Below, one piece after another: positions 36,860-48,145 of a stretch of 64,000 bases of DNA. The notes under the pieces were generated by a model. That model had not been told where the DNA came from, did not search any database, and worked only from the letters and a program-made list of their open reading frames with translations. The DNA lies in assembly GCA_038049695.1 (NCBI GenBank), contig CP142456.1, positions 16,520,501 through 16,584,500 on the forward strand. Reading direction: 5' to 3'. Origin of the DNA: Cinnamomum chago. Its lineage: Eukaryota; Streptophyta; Magnoliopsida; Laurales; Lauraceae. A program made the position numbers and the translations under genes. Numbering within the stretch: the first letter of the stretch is position 1; every line of letters begins with the position of its first letter.

Positions 36860-39535
36860 CTAGAAGTAATATTTCTTGAGGTGTGCAGCGTTCCATGGTC
36901 GTGGCAACTCCTTGCCATCCATCCCTTCAAGTCTGTAGGCCGACCTTCCTGAGACTGAGACCACTTTGTAGGGGCCGAGCCAGTTTGGCGCAAGTTTACC
37001 TTCGTTAGGATCTTTATCAGCTGGGAGCGCTTTCTTCAAGACTAGTTCTCCAACCGAGAACCTTCTTTCTCTAACCTTCTGATTATATCCTCGGGACAGC
37101 TGCTGCTGATAGGCGGCCAAACGCACGGACGCTGCTTCCCTTCGTTCCTCGGCCAGGTCGAGCTCTCTGGCGAGGTTTATCTCGTTCTGCCCTTGATCGA
37201 AGAGATTTGTCCTTAAGGTCGGGAGGCCGACCTCGAGAGGGATTACGGCCTCCATCCCGTAGGCTAATGAAAAAGGGGTTGCCGAAGTGGATCGCCTCGG
37301 GGTGGTTCTGTACGCCCAAAGGACACTTGGCAATTCTTCTATCCACCTGCCTTTAGCTTTATCAAGCCTTTTCTTCAGTCCTTCCAGGACCACTTTGTTT
37401 GAGATTTCCGCCTCCCCATTGCTCTGTGGGTAGGCCGGGGTTGCATAGAGGTTCCTGATGCCGAGCTCCTGGCAGAAGTTTTTGAAGAATTTTGAATCGA
37501 ATTGGGTTCCGTTGTCCGAGACCAGGGTCCTGGGGATCCCGAATCGTGTGACGATGTTCCTCCATACGAAATTCTTTGTGTCGTGCTCGGTGATGGAGGA
37601 TAAGGCCTCCGCCTCAATCCATTTTGTGAAGTAGTCGGTGCCCACCATCAGCCATCTCTTGTTTCCTGGAGTTCGGTGAAGAGGCCCCACAATGTCTAGC
37701 CCCCATTGAGTGAAGGGCCAAGGACTAGAGATAGGGCTAAGGTCTCGAGCTGGTTGGTGAAGGGAATGTGAGAACTTCTGGCATTTTTCGCATTTCCTAG
37801 CGTAGATCTGGGCATCCTTTTGCATGTAGGGCCACCAGTAGCCCTGGTTGATAGCTCTGTAAGCCAGTGACCTTCCCCCGATGTGGCTCCCACAGATTCC
37901 TTCGTGAATTTCAAAGAGCAAGTCTTCCACTTTGCTCGGATGGACGCATTGGAGGTATGGTCCTGAGTAGGATTTTCTGTAGAGCTTTTCGTCCGGTGAT
38001 AACCAGAAGTGAGCTGCTTTCAGCCTGACCTTGTGAGCTTCAGTCTTGTCTTCGGGGAGCTTATCTTCTCTCAAGAATGTCACGATTGGGTCCATCCAGC
38101 TTGGACCGAGATCGGTGCACAATACTTGCCAAACTGGAAGGAGCTCTATGCTCGGTCTTTCCAGCGCCCCCACATCAACTGTCCTTCTCTTCCCAGCTTC
38201 TACGGCCGAGGCCAAGCTTGCTAGGGCGTCTGCATGGCAATTGGACTCCCTGCCGATTTGCCTGACTTCAACTTTTTCAAACTGGGAGAGGAGCTGCCTG
38301 GTGTGGGCTAGGTAGGCCATCATTCTTTCGTCTCTGGCTTGGTAGTCTCCGCTCAGCTGGCTCGTCACCAACTGGGAGTCACTGAAGACTACCACCCGAC
38401 GTGCCCCCAGTACTCTTGCACTACCGAGACCAGCGATCAGTGCTTCATATTCTGCTTCATTATTTGATGCCTTGAAGTCCAGGGTCAGTGCTTGCTCAAT
38501 GACTAGTCCTTTTGGAGATTGAAGGACAACGCCGGCGCCTGCTCTTCTGGTTGTTGACGATCCGTCAACGAAGACTTTCCAGGCTGACTCAAGGAATTTT
38601 TTCCAAGACTGGTCTTCCTCGGTCTCGGTTTCAGCTTCATCATTGCTCTTGGAGTCCCCCAGTTCGGTATCGAGCGAGGTCGGTGCCGAACTAGGAGAGG
38701 TGAACTCGACGACGAAGTCTGCCAGGACCCGTGCCTTGATTGCTGTTCTGGGTTGATATTGGATATCGAACTGACCCAGTTCGACGGCCCACTTGGAGAT
38801 GCGGCCAGAAAAGTCCGCCTTGCGGAAGAGGGATTTGAGTGGGAATTCCGTGATGACCACCACCGTGTGTGTCTGGAAGTAATGGGAGAGCTTGCGAGAG
38901 GCGCTGATCAGTGCTAGTGCTAGCTTTTCAAGTGGCAGGTACCTGGTCTCAGCGTCGAGCAGGGTTTTGCTGGTGTAATAGATGGGGTACTGCTGCTTGT
39001 CGCTTTCTCGAACCAGCACCGAGCTCACCGCATGGTCCGAGACTGCAAGGTAAAGATAGAGAAAATCGTCTTGCGACGGAGTAGACAAAAGTGGTGGTGA
39101 GGAGAGGTACCTTTTGAGCGTTTCCAGTGCCAGGTCGCATTCAGGAGTCCATTGGAACTTGGAACTTTTCTTCAGGAGCTAAAAGAATGGACGGCACTTG
39201 TCCGAGGCTCGGCTGATGAAGCGGTTGAGTGCAGCAGCCATTCCTGTGAGTCGCTGGACTTGCTTGGCCAAGGTGGGACGCTGGATTGACTGGATGGCTG
39301 CAATCTGTTCGGGATTAGCCTCGATCCCTCTTCTGGTCACCAAGCTGCCCAGGAATTTGCCAGAACCGACGCCAAACGCACACTTGGAAGCATTTAGTTT
39401 GAGCTGGAACTTTCGGAGGATGGCAAATGTTTGGCGTAGGTCCGCTAGGTGGTTCTGCGACTCCTTGGACTTGACTACCATGTCATCGATATAGACCTCC
39501 ATCGTCTTCCCGAGCTGGTTCTGGAACATACTCGT
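36860..39535 (-). pseudogene. Tat pol: RT C half, two RNase H domains, integrase
   Basis: The frame is open from 39529 to 36860 except for one TAG at 39179-39181, which stands where the family has Q (between RPFF and LLKKSSKF). The RT half has MEVYIDDMVVKSKES. Next come the RT-linked RNase H (DLYLAVSDHAVSSVLV, TRYLPLEKLALALI), then a linker rich in D/E/T, and the second RNase H (FVDGSSTTRRAGAGVVLQSP, NNEAEYEALIAGL, FSDSQLVTSQL). Integrase has an HHCC finger (H...GSHIGGRSLAYR...YARKCEKCQKFSH), the DDE core (WGLDIVGPLH, VSDNGTQFDS, AYPQSNGEAE) and a C-terminus ending LKKYYF. The integrase looks catalytically complete. The RT N half, protease and gag are absent: sequence homologous to RT starts right at the primer-binding site. 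The dual RNase H architecture assigns it to Tat/Ogre. Confidence 0.92.
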
Positions 39536-39541
39536 GACCAG

Positions 39542-39558
39542 CCGCTGACGGCGCCAAC
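39542..39558 (-). promoter_or_regulatory. primer-binding site of young Tat element
   Basis: The minus strand reads GTTGGCGCCGTCAGCGG directly after the 5' LTR. TGGCGCCGTC is the Tat-type primer site. The bases CAGCGGCTGGTCAC that follow are already RT coding sequence (QRLVT), so a deletion joined the primer site to mid-RT. Confidence 0.8.
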
Positions 39559-40238
39559 TATAAGTGCCTAAAAATTACGGACTTAGTTAAAGGAGGATCA
39601 AGCTCCTGATTTGAGGGTTTGGGGAAGATAAAGGGAAAGGATCGAGCCTCCAATGACCTGAAAGGAAGAAGATAACAGTCAGAGACCCTGGCTATGGGCA
39701 GCCGAAGGCCCTCCGACGCTCAAGTCAGTGTGAGAACTGAAAGAGAATGGAGAAAGAGAGTTCTGGGAGGGGAGGATTCTGCGTACCTCGCATGGTTTTT
39801 CTTCATGCAATATATAGACGTGAGAGTCATCATGGCACTGTCCACATGAAGGGATGGGAGTCTCATCAGCGTGTATTCGTACCTCCTGAGTGGGGGTAGG
39901 TAAAAAGGGAATGTCCCATCGGACCAGCACCCCCTGCCTATGGACATGACTTTAGATAAGGCGTGCTCCTTATCTAGGTCCGGCGCCCACTCTATTGTCA
40001 GTTTGCCGATCCCGTCACGGCAGCGCATTTATGGCCACATTTATGGCTGAGTGACAGGGGCCGAGGTCGGGCAGAGGCTAAGACCGAGATCGGGACTCGT
40101 GACGTAGCCACCGAGACTCGCTCCATGACTCTTCCGAGATGGCGTCGCGGCCGACCTTGGATGGTACCGAGACCGATGGTAAACCGAGACTGGGGGATGG
40201 CCCCACCCAAATCCTTGAGCACGGAACGACCCCACACA
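39559..40238 (-). repeat. 5' LTR of young Tat element
   Basis: 680 bp, equal in length to 31992-32671. The inner terminus is TATAAG instead of TGTAAG, a G-to-A change in the terminal dinucleotide read on the plus strand. It ends CCCCACACA at 40238, followed by the CAAAC duplication. Confidence 0.95.
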
Positions 40239-40243
40239 CAAAC

Positions 40244-41090
40244 CATTCATCAAGAGCTAATAAAAAGAATGGTTTTTTCAAATTGATTCTTCCTTCCATT
40301 TCCACAATCTCAATATATAGAAGAGGGTTAATATGATCCTACCAACGTAGCAAAAGTTAGATAGACCTTCTAAGGTGGACCGCACTATTCTGATGTTCAT
40401 AGTTCATCCAGGGTAGGACCCACTTCGAATCTAAACATTCTCCTTTTAATCCAAGGACATCTCAATGCTTAATGCAAATGCAAAAGTATCTTCTTAGAAG
40501 ATATCTCTCAATTATATAGAAATCTCTTTACATATATGCCAATGCTATCAAACAGATATATGCACCTCAGTGCCACTTTAGTTTCATATTTACAAACATA
40601 TTTATATGCACCTCAGTGCCAATTCATTATCTTTTCTCTTGGTTTGCTAGTACTTTCCTAGTGACTGTGACATCGCAGCCGTTGCAAACTCTTCTTTAGC
40701 TTTCTCTTTCTATTCCTTCTCAAAGAAGAAACCAAAGCTGACTGAGCATGATCTCTCTTCTGCCAAAATTTTCTTCTACGAGGACATGAATTGGTAGTGT
40801 TTGTATGCTGATGCATTAAATATTTTTGAGACGGAGCATTCATTTTTTTTAGGACATTGGATAGAGTTTGTGTGCTCTGATGATGTATTGAATATTCTAA
40901 AACTCGAGAATTTAATTGGCCTGTTAGTCAAACTCAGACGAGACAAAAATCTATTTTTTTCTCACATGGCAAGGTGTAACGCAGCCTTGTATCAAATAGG
41001 CCATCGGTCTCAGAAACTGACAATTGTCCTCAACCAAAAAAACTGCAAGAGAGGCTCTTCAAAACAGCTGAATATCGGTCAGGACCCCGA
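40244..41090. other. 3' flank of the CCT-motif gene, no other gene recognised
   Basis: AT-rich. A direct repeat ATATGCACCTCAGTGCCA occurs at about 40557 and 40605. An open stretch at about 40668-40797 on the plus strand ends KIFFYEDMNW; I do not recognise it and it has no start or splice evidence. The rest may hold the 3' UTR of the minus-strand CCT gene. Confidence 0.45.
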
Positions 41091-41785
41091 CTAGGGTGTT
41101 CTGTATTTAACAAATCCTCTCAGAATGGCGTGCAAGTCCTCCTCATCGTGCAATTCATCAACCTAAAACAAAAGGAAAAATCATCAATTGTGTCTAAGAG
41201 ATTTCATATTTTTATGTTTATGTTTGGATGAGGAGAAGGTGGAGAAAATGGAATTGGAGAAAATTGTTTTCGCCCGCTTGTTTTCTCCACCTGTTTTGGG
41301 CGTTAAAATAAAAAACGAGGAAAACATGTCCTTTTGGCATTTTTACCAGCTGATTTACCCTTACTGCCTCATCAAGGTGATGGACGCTAGTAGCATCAGG
41401 AATCTCTGCCGTTTCTCTGGCAAATTTTCCATGTATTCTTGCTCTGCTCTCTGCTTGCGTCTTTCTACATTCATACTGTAAGAAAATAAACAAATCTTTA
41501 ATTCAATTCAATCTATTACTGCATGTAGCTCCTTCAAAGAAATTTATATTGTTTGTCATGTGTTTTGTACCTTGATAACCTTGTTATAGTTTCTCTTACT
41601 ACGTTTGCTTCGGTATATGTGAATTCTCTCCCTCCTCTCTTCTGCGCTGTAAGGTTCGACTCTGAATGCTGGAGGTCTGTCTATGTAGGAAGCATGACGC
41701 TGTAACCGTCCAAAGCAGTAATCATCCTGCATGGTATTGCTTCTCTGAAAAGGGGAAAAAAGAAGAAGATTCGTTAAAATGAAAA

Positions 41786-41852
<67 letters not shown>

Positions 41853-42328
41853 AGTAGATGTATTCTAACAGGAAAACGCTCCTCAAATTGCAGATTTTCT
41901 GAGAAATTTGGCATCTGGGTCTGGAGATTTGACCTTCCTAACAGTGAAGAGGAGTGGGGTTGGAAGAAAAAATCCGGGTTGACATGGCTTTGCATGTATC
42001 CATCATCTGGTACAGACAGACCGTTAGGTCTTGAATAACCAGTGTACTCTGTTGTTGTTCCAATAGTATTCAAGACATCCAAATCTTCAATTCCTTCTCT
42101 AGTTGCTGAAACTGATGTTACGGAGAGGAGAGGATTTGGGGTGGAGAAGAAATTGGAAGAAGGTGTAGATGCGAGCTGTGGTTGAAATGGGTGATTAGAG
42201 ATGGTCTCAAAAATGCTTGGGAAATGAAAGGAAGAGTCTGGGAAATGCTGCGAATCAGTGGGGGAGAGAGGAATTTCAGAGGAATGATGAAGGCAAGACT
42301 CATTGAGAAGGGAAAGATCTGAAGCCAT
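41091..42328 (-). CDS. CCT-motif family transcription regulator, four exons
   Basis: Exons on the minus strand are 42328-41870, 41744-41571, 41475-41365 and 41162-41091 (459, 174, 111 and 72 nt). All junctions are GT/AG and all introns are phase 0, giving about 271 residues. The N-terminal 150 residues are S/P/F-rich without a B-box. The C-terminal CCT domain reads YSAEERRERIHIYRSKRSKR at its start, then NYNKVIK, then YECRKTQAESRARIHGKFAR. An intron between IK and YECRKT sits at the usual CCT position. The tail is acidic (DELHDEEDLHAIL) and ends at TAG 41093-41091. With no B-box and no response-regulator domain it fits the CCT-motif-only (CMF) class, nuclear proteins that regulate transcription, often via NF-Y partners. 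The start MASDLS was preferred over the in-frame upstream Met at 42442, because the upstream part is low complexity and continues into a GA/GAC-rich 5' UTR. No frame damage was seen. Confidence 0.88.
41789..41851 (-). repeat. (CT)n tract in intron 1 of the CCT gene
   Basis: About 31 GA/CT dinucleotides, starting 18 bases after the exon 1 donor (GT at 41869-41868) in the transcribed direction. It extends an apparent ORF through the donor into SLSLSL runs, which is why an unspliced reading looks longer. It could bind GAGA-type factors or act as a pyrimidine-rich splicing feature; this is inference. Confidence 0.9.
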
Positions 42329-43101
42329 TGAAAAGAAGAAGAAGAAGAAGATGACGACGACGACTGAGAGAAAAGGAGGAAAGAGAAGAGGCTGTGCTTT
42401 TGCTCTGGTTTCCGTGCTGTTTATATGCGATTGCCTTCTCATACGAAGACAGAGAAGAAGGCGTCTGTCACGAAGGACAGTTCTTTTTTAGGGAAATTTT
42501 TTAAAAAGATATAGAACTTTTGGCTAATTTTAAAAAACAGACATTAAAACTTGAGTATTTCAAAAAAGCATAGGACTTTTTCATAATTCTTTCAATCAAA
42601 TCATCTCTTAAATAAATTTCTAAAAACTGACAAATATACCCTTATGTCATTTTTAAAAAATTCACTTTAATAAATCATTTAAGAGAAATGATCAAGTCCA
42701 ATCCAAATGACCTAGTGGGGCTACTTCAACTACCATTATACATAGATGGTTAAAAAAAAAAGGATTCTAAATTACAAAAGAAAGAAAAATTAGCACGGGT
42801 CATTATGCTAATTTACATATATGTAGATGGAGTGTGATACATAACCATTACACATCACATGATTGTTTGCAGACTTCACAAATCACATGTGTAAATGGCT
42901 ATGTAAACATGACTTAAAAATAGATGCATTTTGCACCCAAAATCTTCAAGCCTCATACCTTATCAAACATAGTCGCAAGTTACAGTAATTTGAGTGAGAG
43001 ACTTTGGTCCTTCCTTTTTTTTTTTATTTGTATTTTCTTGAATTTCTGACCTCAGAAGATCGACACCACTGGATGTCTTTAGGAGGAAAAAGATGGTTAA
43101 G

Positions 43102-43132
<31 letters not shown>

Positions 43133-43572
43133 TTAGCCCAATGACACCAAGAAATTTGTAGGGTCCTAAATCAAGATCCACACGGCTAGACTTCTCTAAG
43201 TCAATGTCTCCAACGATTCTGACTCTACTATTTAGTCTTTTACACTTGCATACTCGATCAATGTGCAAGCCTCAACGTGGGGCCCACATTGGGCCATACC
43301 TAGGTTCGAGACCTAGGGGGATCGAAAGATCTCCATTGGCCCTTCATTTTTGCAAAAAAAAATATGCCTACCCCCTTTACCCTATTATATCTACTTGGGG
43401 CCCACAAGTTTCACGATGTACAGTCTATTTGGATGAGTGTGCAGTCGATCCAACAGTTTAGTAAAATTGAATGGGTGCAAAACATGCAACATATGTGAAA
43501 TTAGGTGGGGAGGGGGTTTGTGATCCATTCGGATGGACCATTAGGTGGGTCCCGCACCTAATAATATATATT
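42329..43572. other. upstream flank of the CCT gene
   Basis: The first 100-150 bases (42329-42480) hold the purine-rich 5' UTR with GAAGAAGAA and GACGACGAC runs. Farther up it is AT-rich, with a (TA)n tract at about 43107-43131 and GTGGGGCCCAC-like motifs at about 43280 and 43395. The frame 42963-43268 runs through the TA tract and is not credible. No TATA box can be assigned with confidence. Confidence 0.5.
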
Positions 43573-43959
43573 AATTATTCAGTGCACACGGTGTGTATTT
43601 TAACTTAAATACATACCTCATTGTGGGGCCCACTTGGGACCCCACTTAGAGATGGAACCTATGGGGATCTCTTCATTTGCGTGGGCCCTATATGTATATA
43701 AAATATGAGCCCCATTTGAATGATGTGTACTGTAGGATTGATGAGTCAAAAAAGGATTTTTAAATGGAAGAAACTTATTGGCTATTGATGAAGGAGTAAG
43801 GAAGATTAGATGGAGTCCATATATACTTTATAGGCATGTAGGCCCTAAAGAGATGCAGAGTTCTCTATGGGTCTTATCCCTAATAACTGGGATACCGGCT
43901 GAGCCCCACATTGACATGTGTATTTAAGCTAAAATGTATACATTGTGCACTGAATAACT
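43573..43959. mobile_element. MITE with about 55-bp terminal inverted repeats
   Basis: Left arm TTATTCAGTGCACACGGTGT... (from about 43575). The right arm read inwards is TTATTCAGTGCACAATGTAT... (from about 43957). Both continue through a TAAATACA-like block into GTGGGGC. Identity is about 80% over 55 bp. The interior is non-coding. The target duplication is ambiguous in the TA-rich flanks, so the superfamily is open. Confidence 0.65.
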
Positions 43960-46324
43960 ACTATATAGATTTTACTAATTTTACTTCATTGGTGGATGAT
44001 CATGTGTTTAAACAACTCTTTACACAATTCCAACATTTTGGATAAATGTAAATTCAGTTGTGCAAATTATTGTCGTTTGCAAGAAATTCTGCCCATGGCG
44101 TGGATGATAGGACGCATTTGATTTCATTAAGTTGAATTGAGCAAAGGTAGGCTGCATACAAGTTAGATCAAATAGGACGAGTCGCTCAATTAGTTTAACT
44201 AAATCACTTGATTATGATCTGGATCTTATGCCAAAACATATATCTCGCGCCTTTTTGACCACTGACACTTTTCTGTTTGTTGGCTCTACAAATTCTCGTA
44301 CGTTGGCGTTCTGGGTCGAAAAAAGACGCGTATAAGGATTATGATGATAGAAATCTTTTCTTCTGTAGCATGGAGACTAGGGCCTAGGCTCCTTTGGAAA
44401 AAGTGGGTCACAACCTGTTCACAGATCGGGCACTGCAATTCCTGGCCTGACCCGTAAAACCAAAACAGTCCAGAATGTGCTGTGCTGGGTTAGGGTTAAA
44501 ATATCCAGCCCTGCTAATAAATTGGTCAGGTACAAATTAGGTATATCACATTCTTGCTATTCCACTTGCTAACTTGACTTGAGTCTAGCCCAGCCCGATT
44601 CATTGCAATCTGACTTGGTAAGTAGAGTTGAATCCTCCCGGTGTAAATTGTTGGTTTCGGGTTGAGACCTTGGATGCTAGTCACAGCGGTTAACCCACAT
44701 AATTCATTCCCAATTATTGGCTATATATAGTTTGAGGTGGGAATGGTGAAGGCCAGTGAGTTGAGAAACCGAAGCAATTGTAGTTAGCCAAGCGTGTTGC
44801 TTGTTTGACTCACTTTAGTTGGTAACCTAGTTGAGTCGAGTCATGGATCATGATACTCAAGTGAGTAAAAGAGTATAGAACTATGGGCAAGGCTTGCGAA
44901 CTTGTCCTAGTTTAAGTGCTCAAATTTAGTCCCCTTGCTGAAATCTACACTATTGAGCCTGGTTCTCTCATCTCTTTTCCGAGTGGCCATGATTTCAACC
45001 AGGAACGGAACATGAGCAACAGGGGCCGGCCCAGGTGTGCGGAATTCATGCCTCTTTCTTGAGGCACATGAGTCATGAGTCTGATTAAAAATGAATGATT
45101 ACTTGGTCAGATTCATCTCAGTCAGTCGACTAAATTGTAGGGGTCAAAAAGCGTCAGGCCTCAAAAAGCATGTCTGGCCAAGAAAACTCAGAGCACTCTC
45201 AGTATAATAGCGAGAATGTGAGCGTGGTGGATTGAGTTGCTTATAGTTTGCTCCGAATTCTGAGTCAAATTTGAGATGACTTAATATTCTTAGTGGATTA
45301 TAATTTGAAGACTTATGCATGGATTTAGGGCTATATATTTGGTATTTTTCTCAACCCAAAGAGACACGTATCATTTCTTAAGTTCTGAATTAGATATCTA
45401 ATTGAAATAAATTTTCTCTAAAGATTTTTTGAAGATGTGTGCCGACAAGTTCTCTAAAAAGTCAGTTTCTTCTGCATCCCTTATAGAAGAAAATTTTCTT
45501 GTGTAGAAGATTTGAGGAGTCAATAACTAGATTGAGTCTATTGCAATCAACGATGTAATGTTGTCGAAGCGTGAAGCGACACAAAGTAACTTCAGTCCTT
45601 AGGTAGGGATATCTGGGGAGGAAATCTGAGTTTCTTCTAATTGCAAAATTCATTGTCCTTGATTGTTGATACAGTTCGGATTCGTGGTTTTTCACTCGGT
45701 TAGGGTTTTCTATGCTAAATCTAGTGTCCTTTTGGTGTGTGTTTTATAGTTTTATTTTCTTTGCTTAGTTATTTCTTTTGGGTTGATTTATTGAGTTGAC
45801 CAATCTGGAAATCTCGTCCCCTAAACTTCCATAGATAGCCGTCAGTCATATGAAGGTCTTCAGAAGTTTGAGCTTGGGAGTCGGGAAAAAGAAAAAAAAA
45901 ACCATGAATTTAAAATTTCTCAATTGCGTTGACTACTAGGTTTCACTTGTCAATCACAAAGAGAGTCAATGGATCGAGAGATGAAGTTATGGATGCAAAT
46001 TTAAGTAAAAAAGCGTTAGTTGCTAAATTTTCACGAAGAAAGAAACAATTGGCATTCCAGCAAGGTAAGTTCACCCTTTATATGATAATCTGTAACACAA
46101 ACCATCTAAACAAATGATCCAGACGTAGGTTTCAATTTTATATTCTTTTGTTTCAAGCTACAAAAGGAAATGAGCTAGGATTTAACAAATTAACTAGGAC
46201 ATCTACCGGAAAATCTCCTTAAATAGGGTAACCACAGTTGAGAACCCTAAACTTTTATAATCATAGCCAATGACTTCCAACCTAAATCATCTTTTTTTTT
46301 TTCCATTTCGCCCTTTCTTTGTTT
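43960..46324. other. unassigned intergenic DNA
   Basis: No exon, repeat boundary or RNA gene could be supported over this 2.4 kb. The small frames at 45462-45695 and 45929-46117 show no known motif. There is an A run at about 45891-45901. Confidence 0.45.
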
Positions 46325-46560
46325 CTGTCAACATAACCCTAATTTCATTGAAATGAAAGTGAAGTATACAATGATACAACTTCCTTTTAGACGTCTAAGC
46401 AATCATGTTTGAAGAATCACTTTCTACAACAAGCGCCTACTATGATATTTCTGGAGAACAACCCTAAGAGCTTCCAAAATGGCTAGCCATTCAGCTTCAC
46501 TGGAATCACAAACACCCATGTTCTTAGAGAACATAAGAAGAATCTCAACCTTGCATAGTG
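46325..46560 (-). pseudogene. LINE RNase H-domain remnant
   Basis: The minus strand encodes FSKNMGVCDSSEAEWLAILE, then ALRVVLQKYHSRR, and after a one-base shift LVVESDSSNMIA, then a stop where W is usual, then TSKRK...FHFNEI. The SSEAE, VESDS and FNEI blocks are the C-terminal RNase H domain of plant L1-type LINEs. One frameshift and one stop leave it dead. No 5' LINE sequence or poly-A tail was found next to it. Confidence 0.7.
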
Positions 46561-47665
46561 GTGGCGTAGTGGTGCAAATTTCTTAAGTGGTAAAAAAAAC
46601 TTGAATCTTGCATAGTGGCCAATCTTGTGTTTTGTTTTAGTTATTTGGAACAAAGGGAAGATACAACTTTAAGAAAGGCTACTAAGGAGGAAAAAAAATG
46701 GAAAAATAATGTTTAAAATTAAAATTGCTTGGCTCTACTAGGTTTTAACCATATCGTCAGTATTTTCAAAATAGCGTATAGGCCTTAATCGCTATGGTCA
46801 ATAATGCATCCGCTTTAAACCATGACGACCATATGGCTGAACGACTTTTTAATTACAGGTTCAATGACAAGAAAGCCAAAAGATTAGGGTGTTATCACCG
46901 TACATGACAGCAGTAATCTTGTACATTGAGTTAATTCCCTGATTTAATAAGGGGCCTAATCCACGGGTCAAAAGTGGCTATTAATGGCTATTCCATGGGT
47001 TAAATTGGTGATGAACCTGTAATGGACAAAAAATCCAGCCCAAGAAAATAAAAAAAGAAAGATAATTAGCGAAAGGTTCTTAGAATTGAATCTATCCAGC
47101 CTCCAGTCCAGGCAAATTCTTTTTAAGGGTGCTGGTCCAAGCAGCTAGAATGTTTGCAGTCAGATATCCCTGGATACAATTTTCATTACTGATTTTCCCT
47201 TTTCATCTATTTAGGCATAAAATTTTGAATGTTAAAATTTCAAATCTTCCATTCTCCCTCTCTCAAATCTATCCTACCAAAGGAACCACTTATCTGCTTT
47301 GTTTCCGGTTTCTGTAAGCTCTGTTTCTGGTTTCTGCAATAGTGACGAGCAGCACCACGTAGCGTCTGGGACGCTTGTCCGGCGGCGGCAGTAGCGTTGA
47401 GGATCAGGTCCTCTTCCGCAGCCGCATGTGGTGTCTGGGAACTCTGATATGTGGCGGCAACAAGTATCGAAATCCATGTTTGTTGCTGCACTTTATAGCC
47501 AAGCCCGATTTCCAACCGTCCATCCACTTGTCAAAACAAGACAAGATTTCTTTTTGTCTTTACTTTTGGACTTAGAGAAGCCAAACAAAGAACTTAGTTT
47601 GAATCAGGGAAACAAACCATGCATTCTTCTGAAGCCCGGCGTCGTGAAAAATTCTGTGCGCAAAT
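46561..47665. other. unassigned, possible 5' part of a disrupted gene
   Basis: 46561-47100 is AT-rich intergenic DNA. 47100-47665 becomes CT-rich, then GC-richer, with a frame on each strand (47375-47575 plus, 47240-47527 minus), neither recognisable. It lies directly upstream of the open frame split by the CACTA element and may be its 5' UTR or an upstream exon. Confidence 0.3.
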
Positions 47666-48145
47666 ATGGGGTTTTCCGACGTGATTGATGGTTCAAGGAA
47701 GTGGGTTTTTTCTGGGGCGAATGGATCGGATGGAGATTTGGGAAAAGGTGATGTTTTGTTCTCTCCGATGGGTGGGAATGGTGGGAAGCTTGTTGGGGGT
47801 CACTACAAGAAATTTGGGGTTTAAGGACGACACAAATTTGTCCCAAAATGTACATATTTCGTCACCAAAACTAATTGAGACGAAAATTTTTCGTCACCCA
47901 TTTTGTTGCCAAGGCCTTGTCGCTAAAAGGTATTGGAGACGAAAAAAAATTCGTCATCGAAAAAGATAAATTTGTGACGATTTTTTTTTGTCTCCAATAC
48001 ACTCTGTTGGAAACAAGTAATTTTTTTTCCGTCTCCAATACACTATGTTGGAAACATACTTGTAAGTAATTAGTGACAAAATATTTTGTCATTAAAGGAA
48101 GAAATTAGAGACAAAAATATTTTGTCATAAATATAAGAAATAGAG

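Larger units (their letters stand above)
31992..40238 (-). mobile_element. Ty3/Gypsy Tat-type element, deletion derivative, fairly young
   Basis: LTRs of 680 bp at each end (31992-32671, 39559-40238) are flanked by a perfect CAAAC duplication (31987-31991, 40239-40243). On the minus strand the 5' LTR and primer-binding site are followed at once by the second half of RT. Gag, protease and the RT N-terminus are missing. RNase H, a second RNase H and a full integrase follow, then a 55-bp minisatellite, then an antisense ORF and the 3' LTR. I count about 9 differences between the LTRs (about 1.3%), which implies insertion well under a few million years ago at usual plant rates. It cannot be autonomous. 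Confidence 0.93.

Noticed and set aside
42329..42442. Upstream in-frame Met extending the CCT protein by 38 residues
   Set aside because: The extension is a run of V, I and F then S encoded by GA/GAC-rich DNA, typical of a 5' UTR. The Met at 42328 gives a normal N-terminus.
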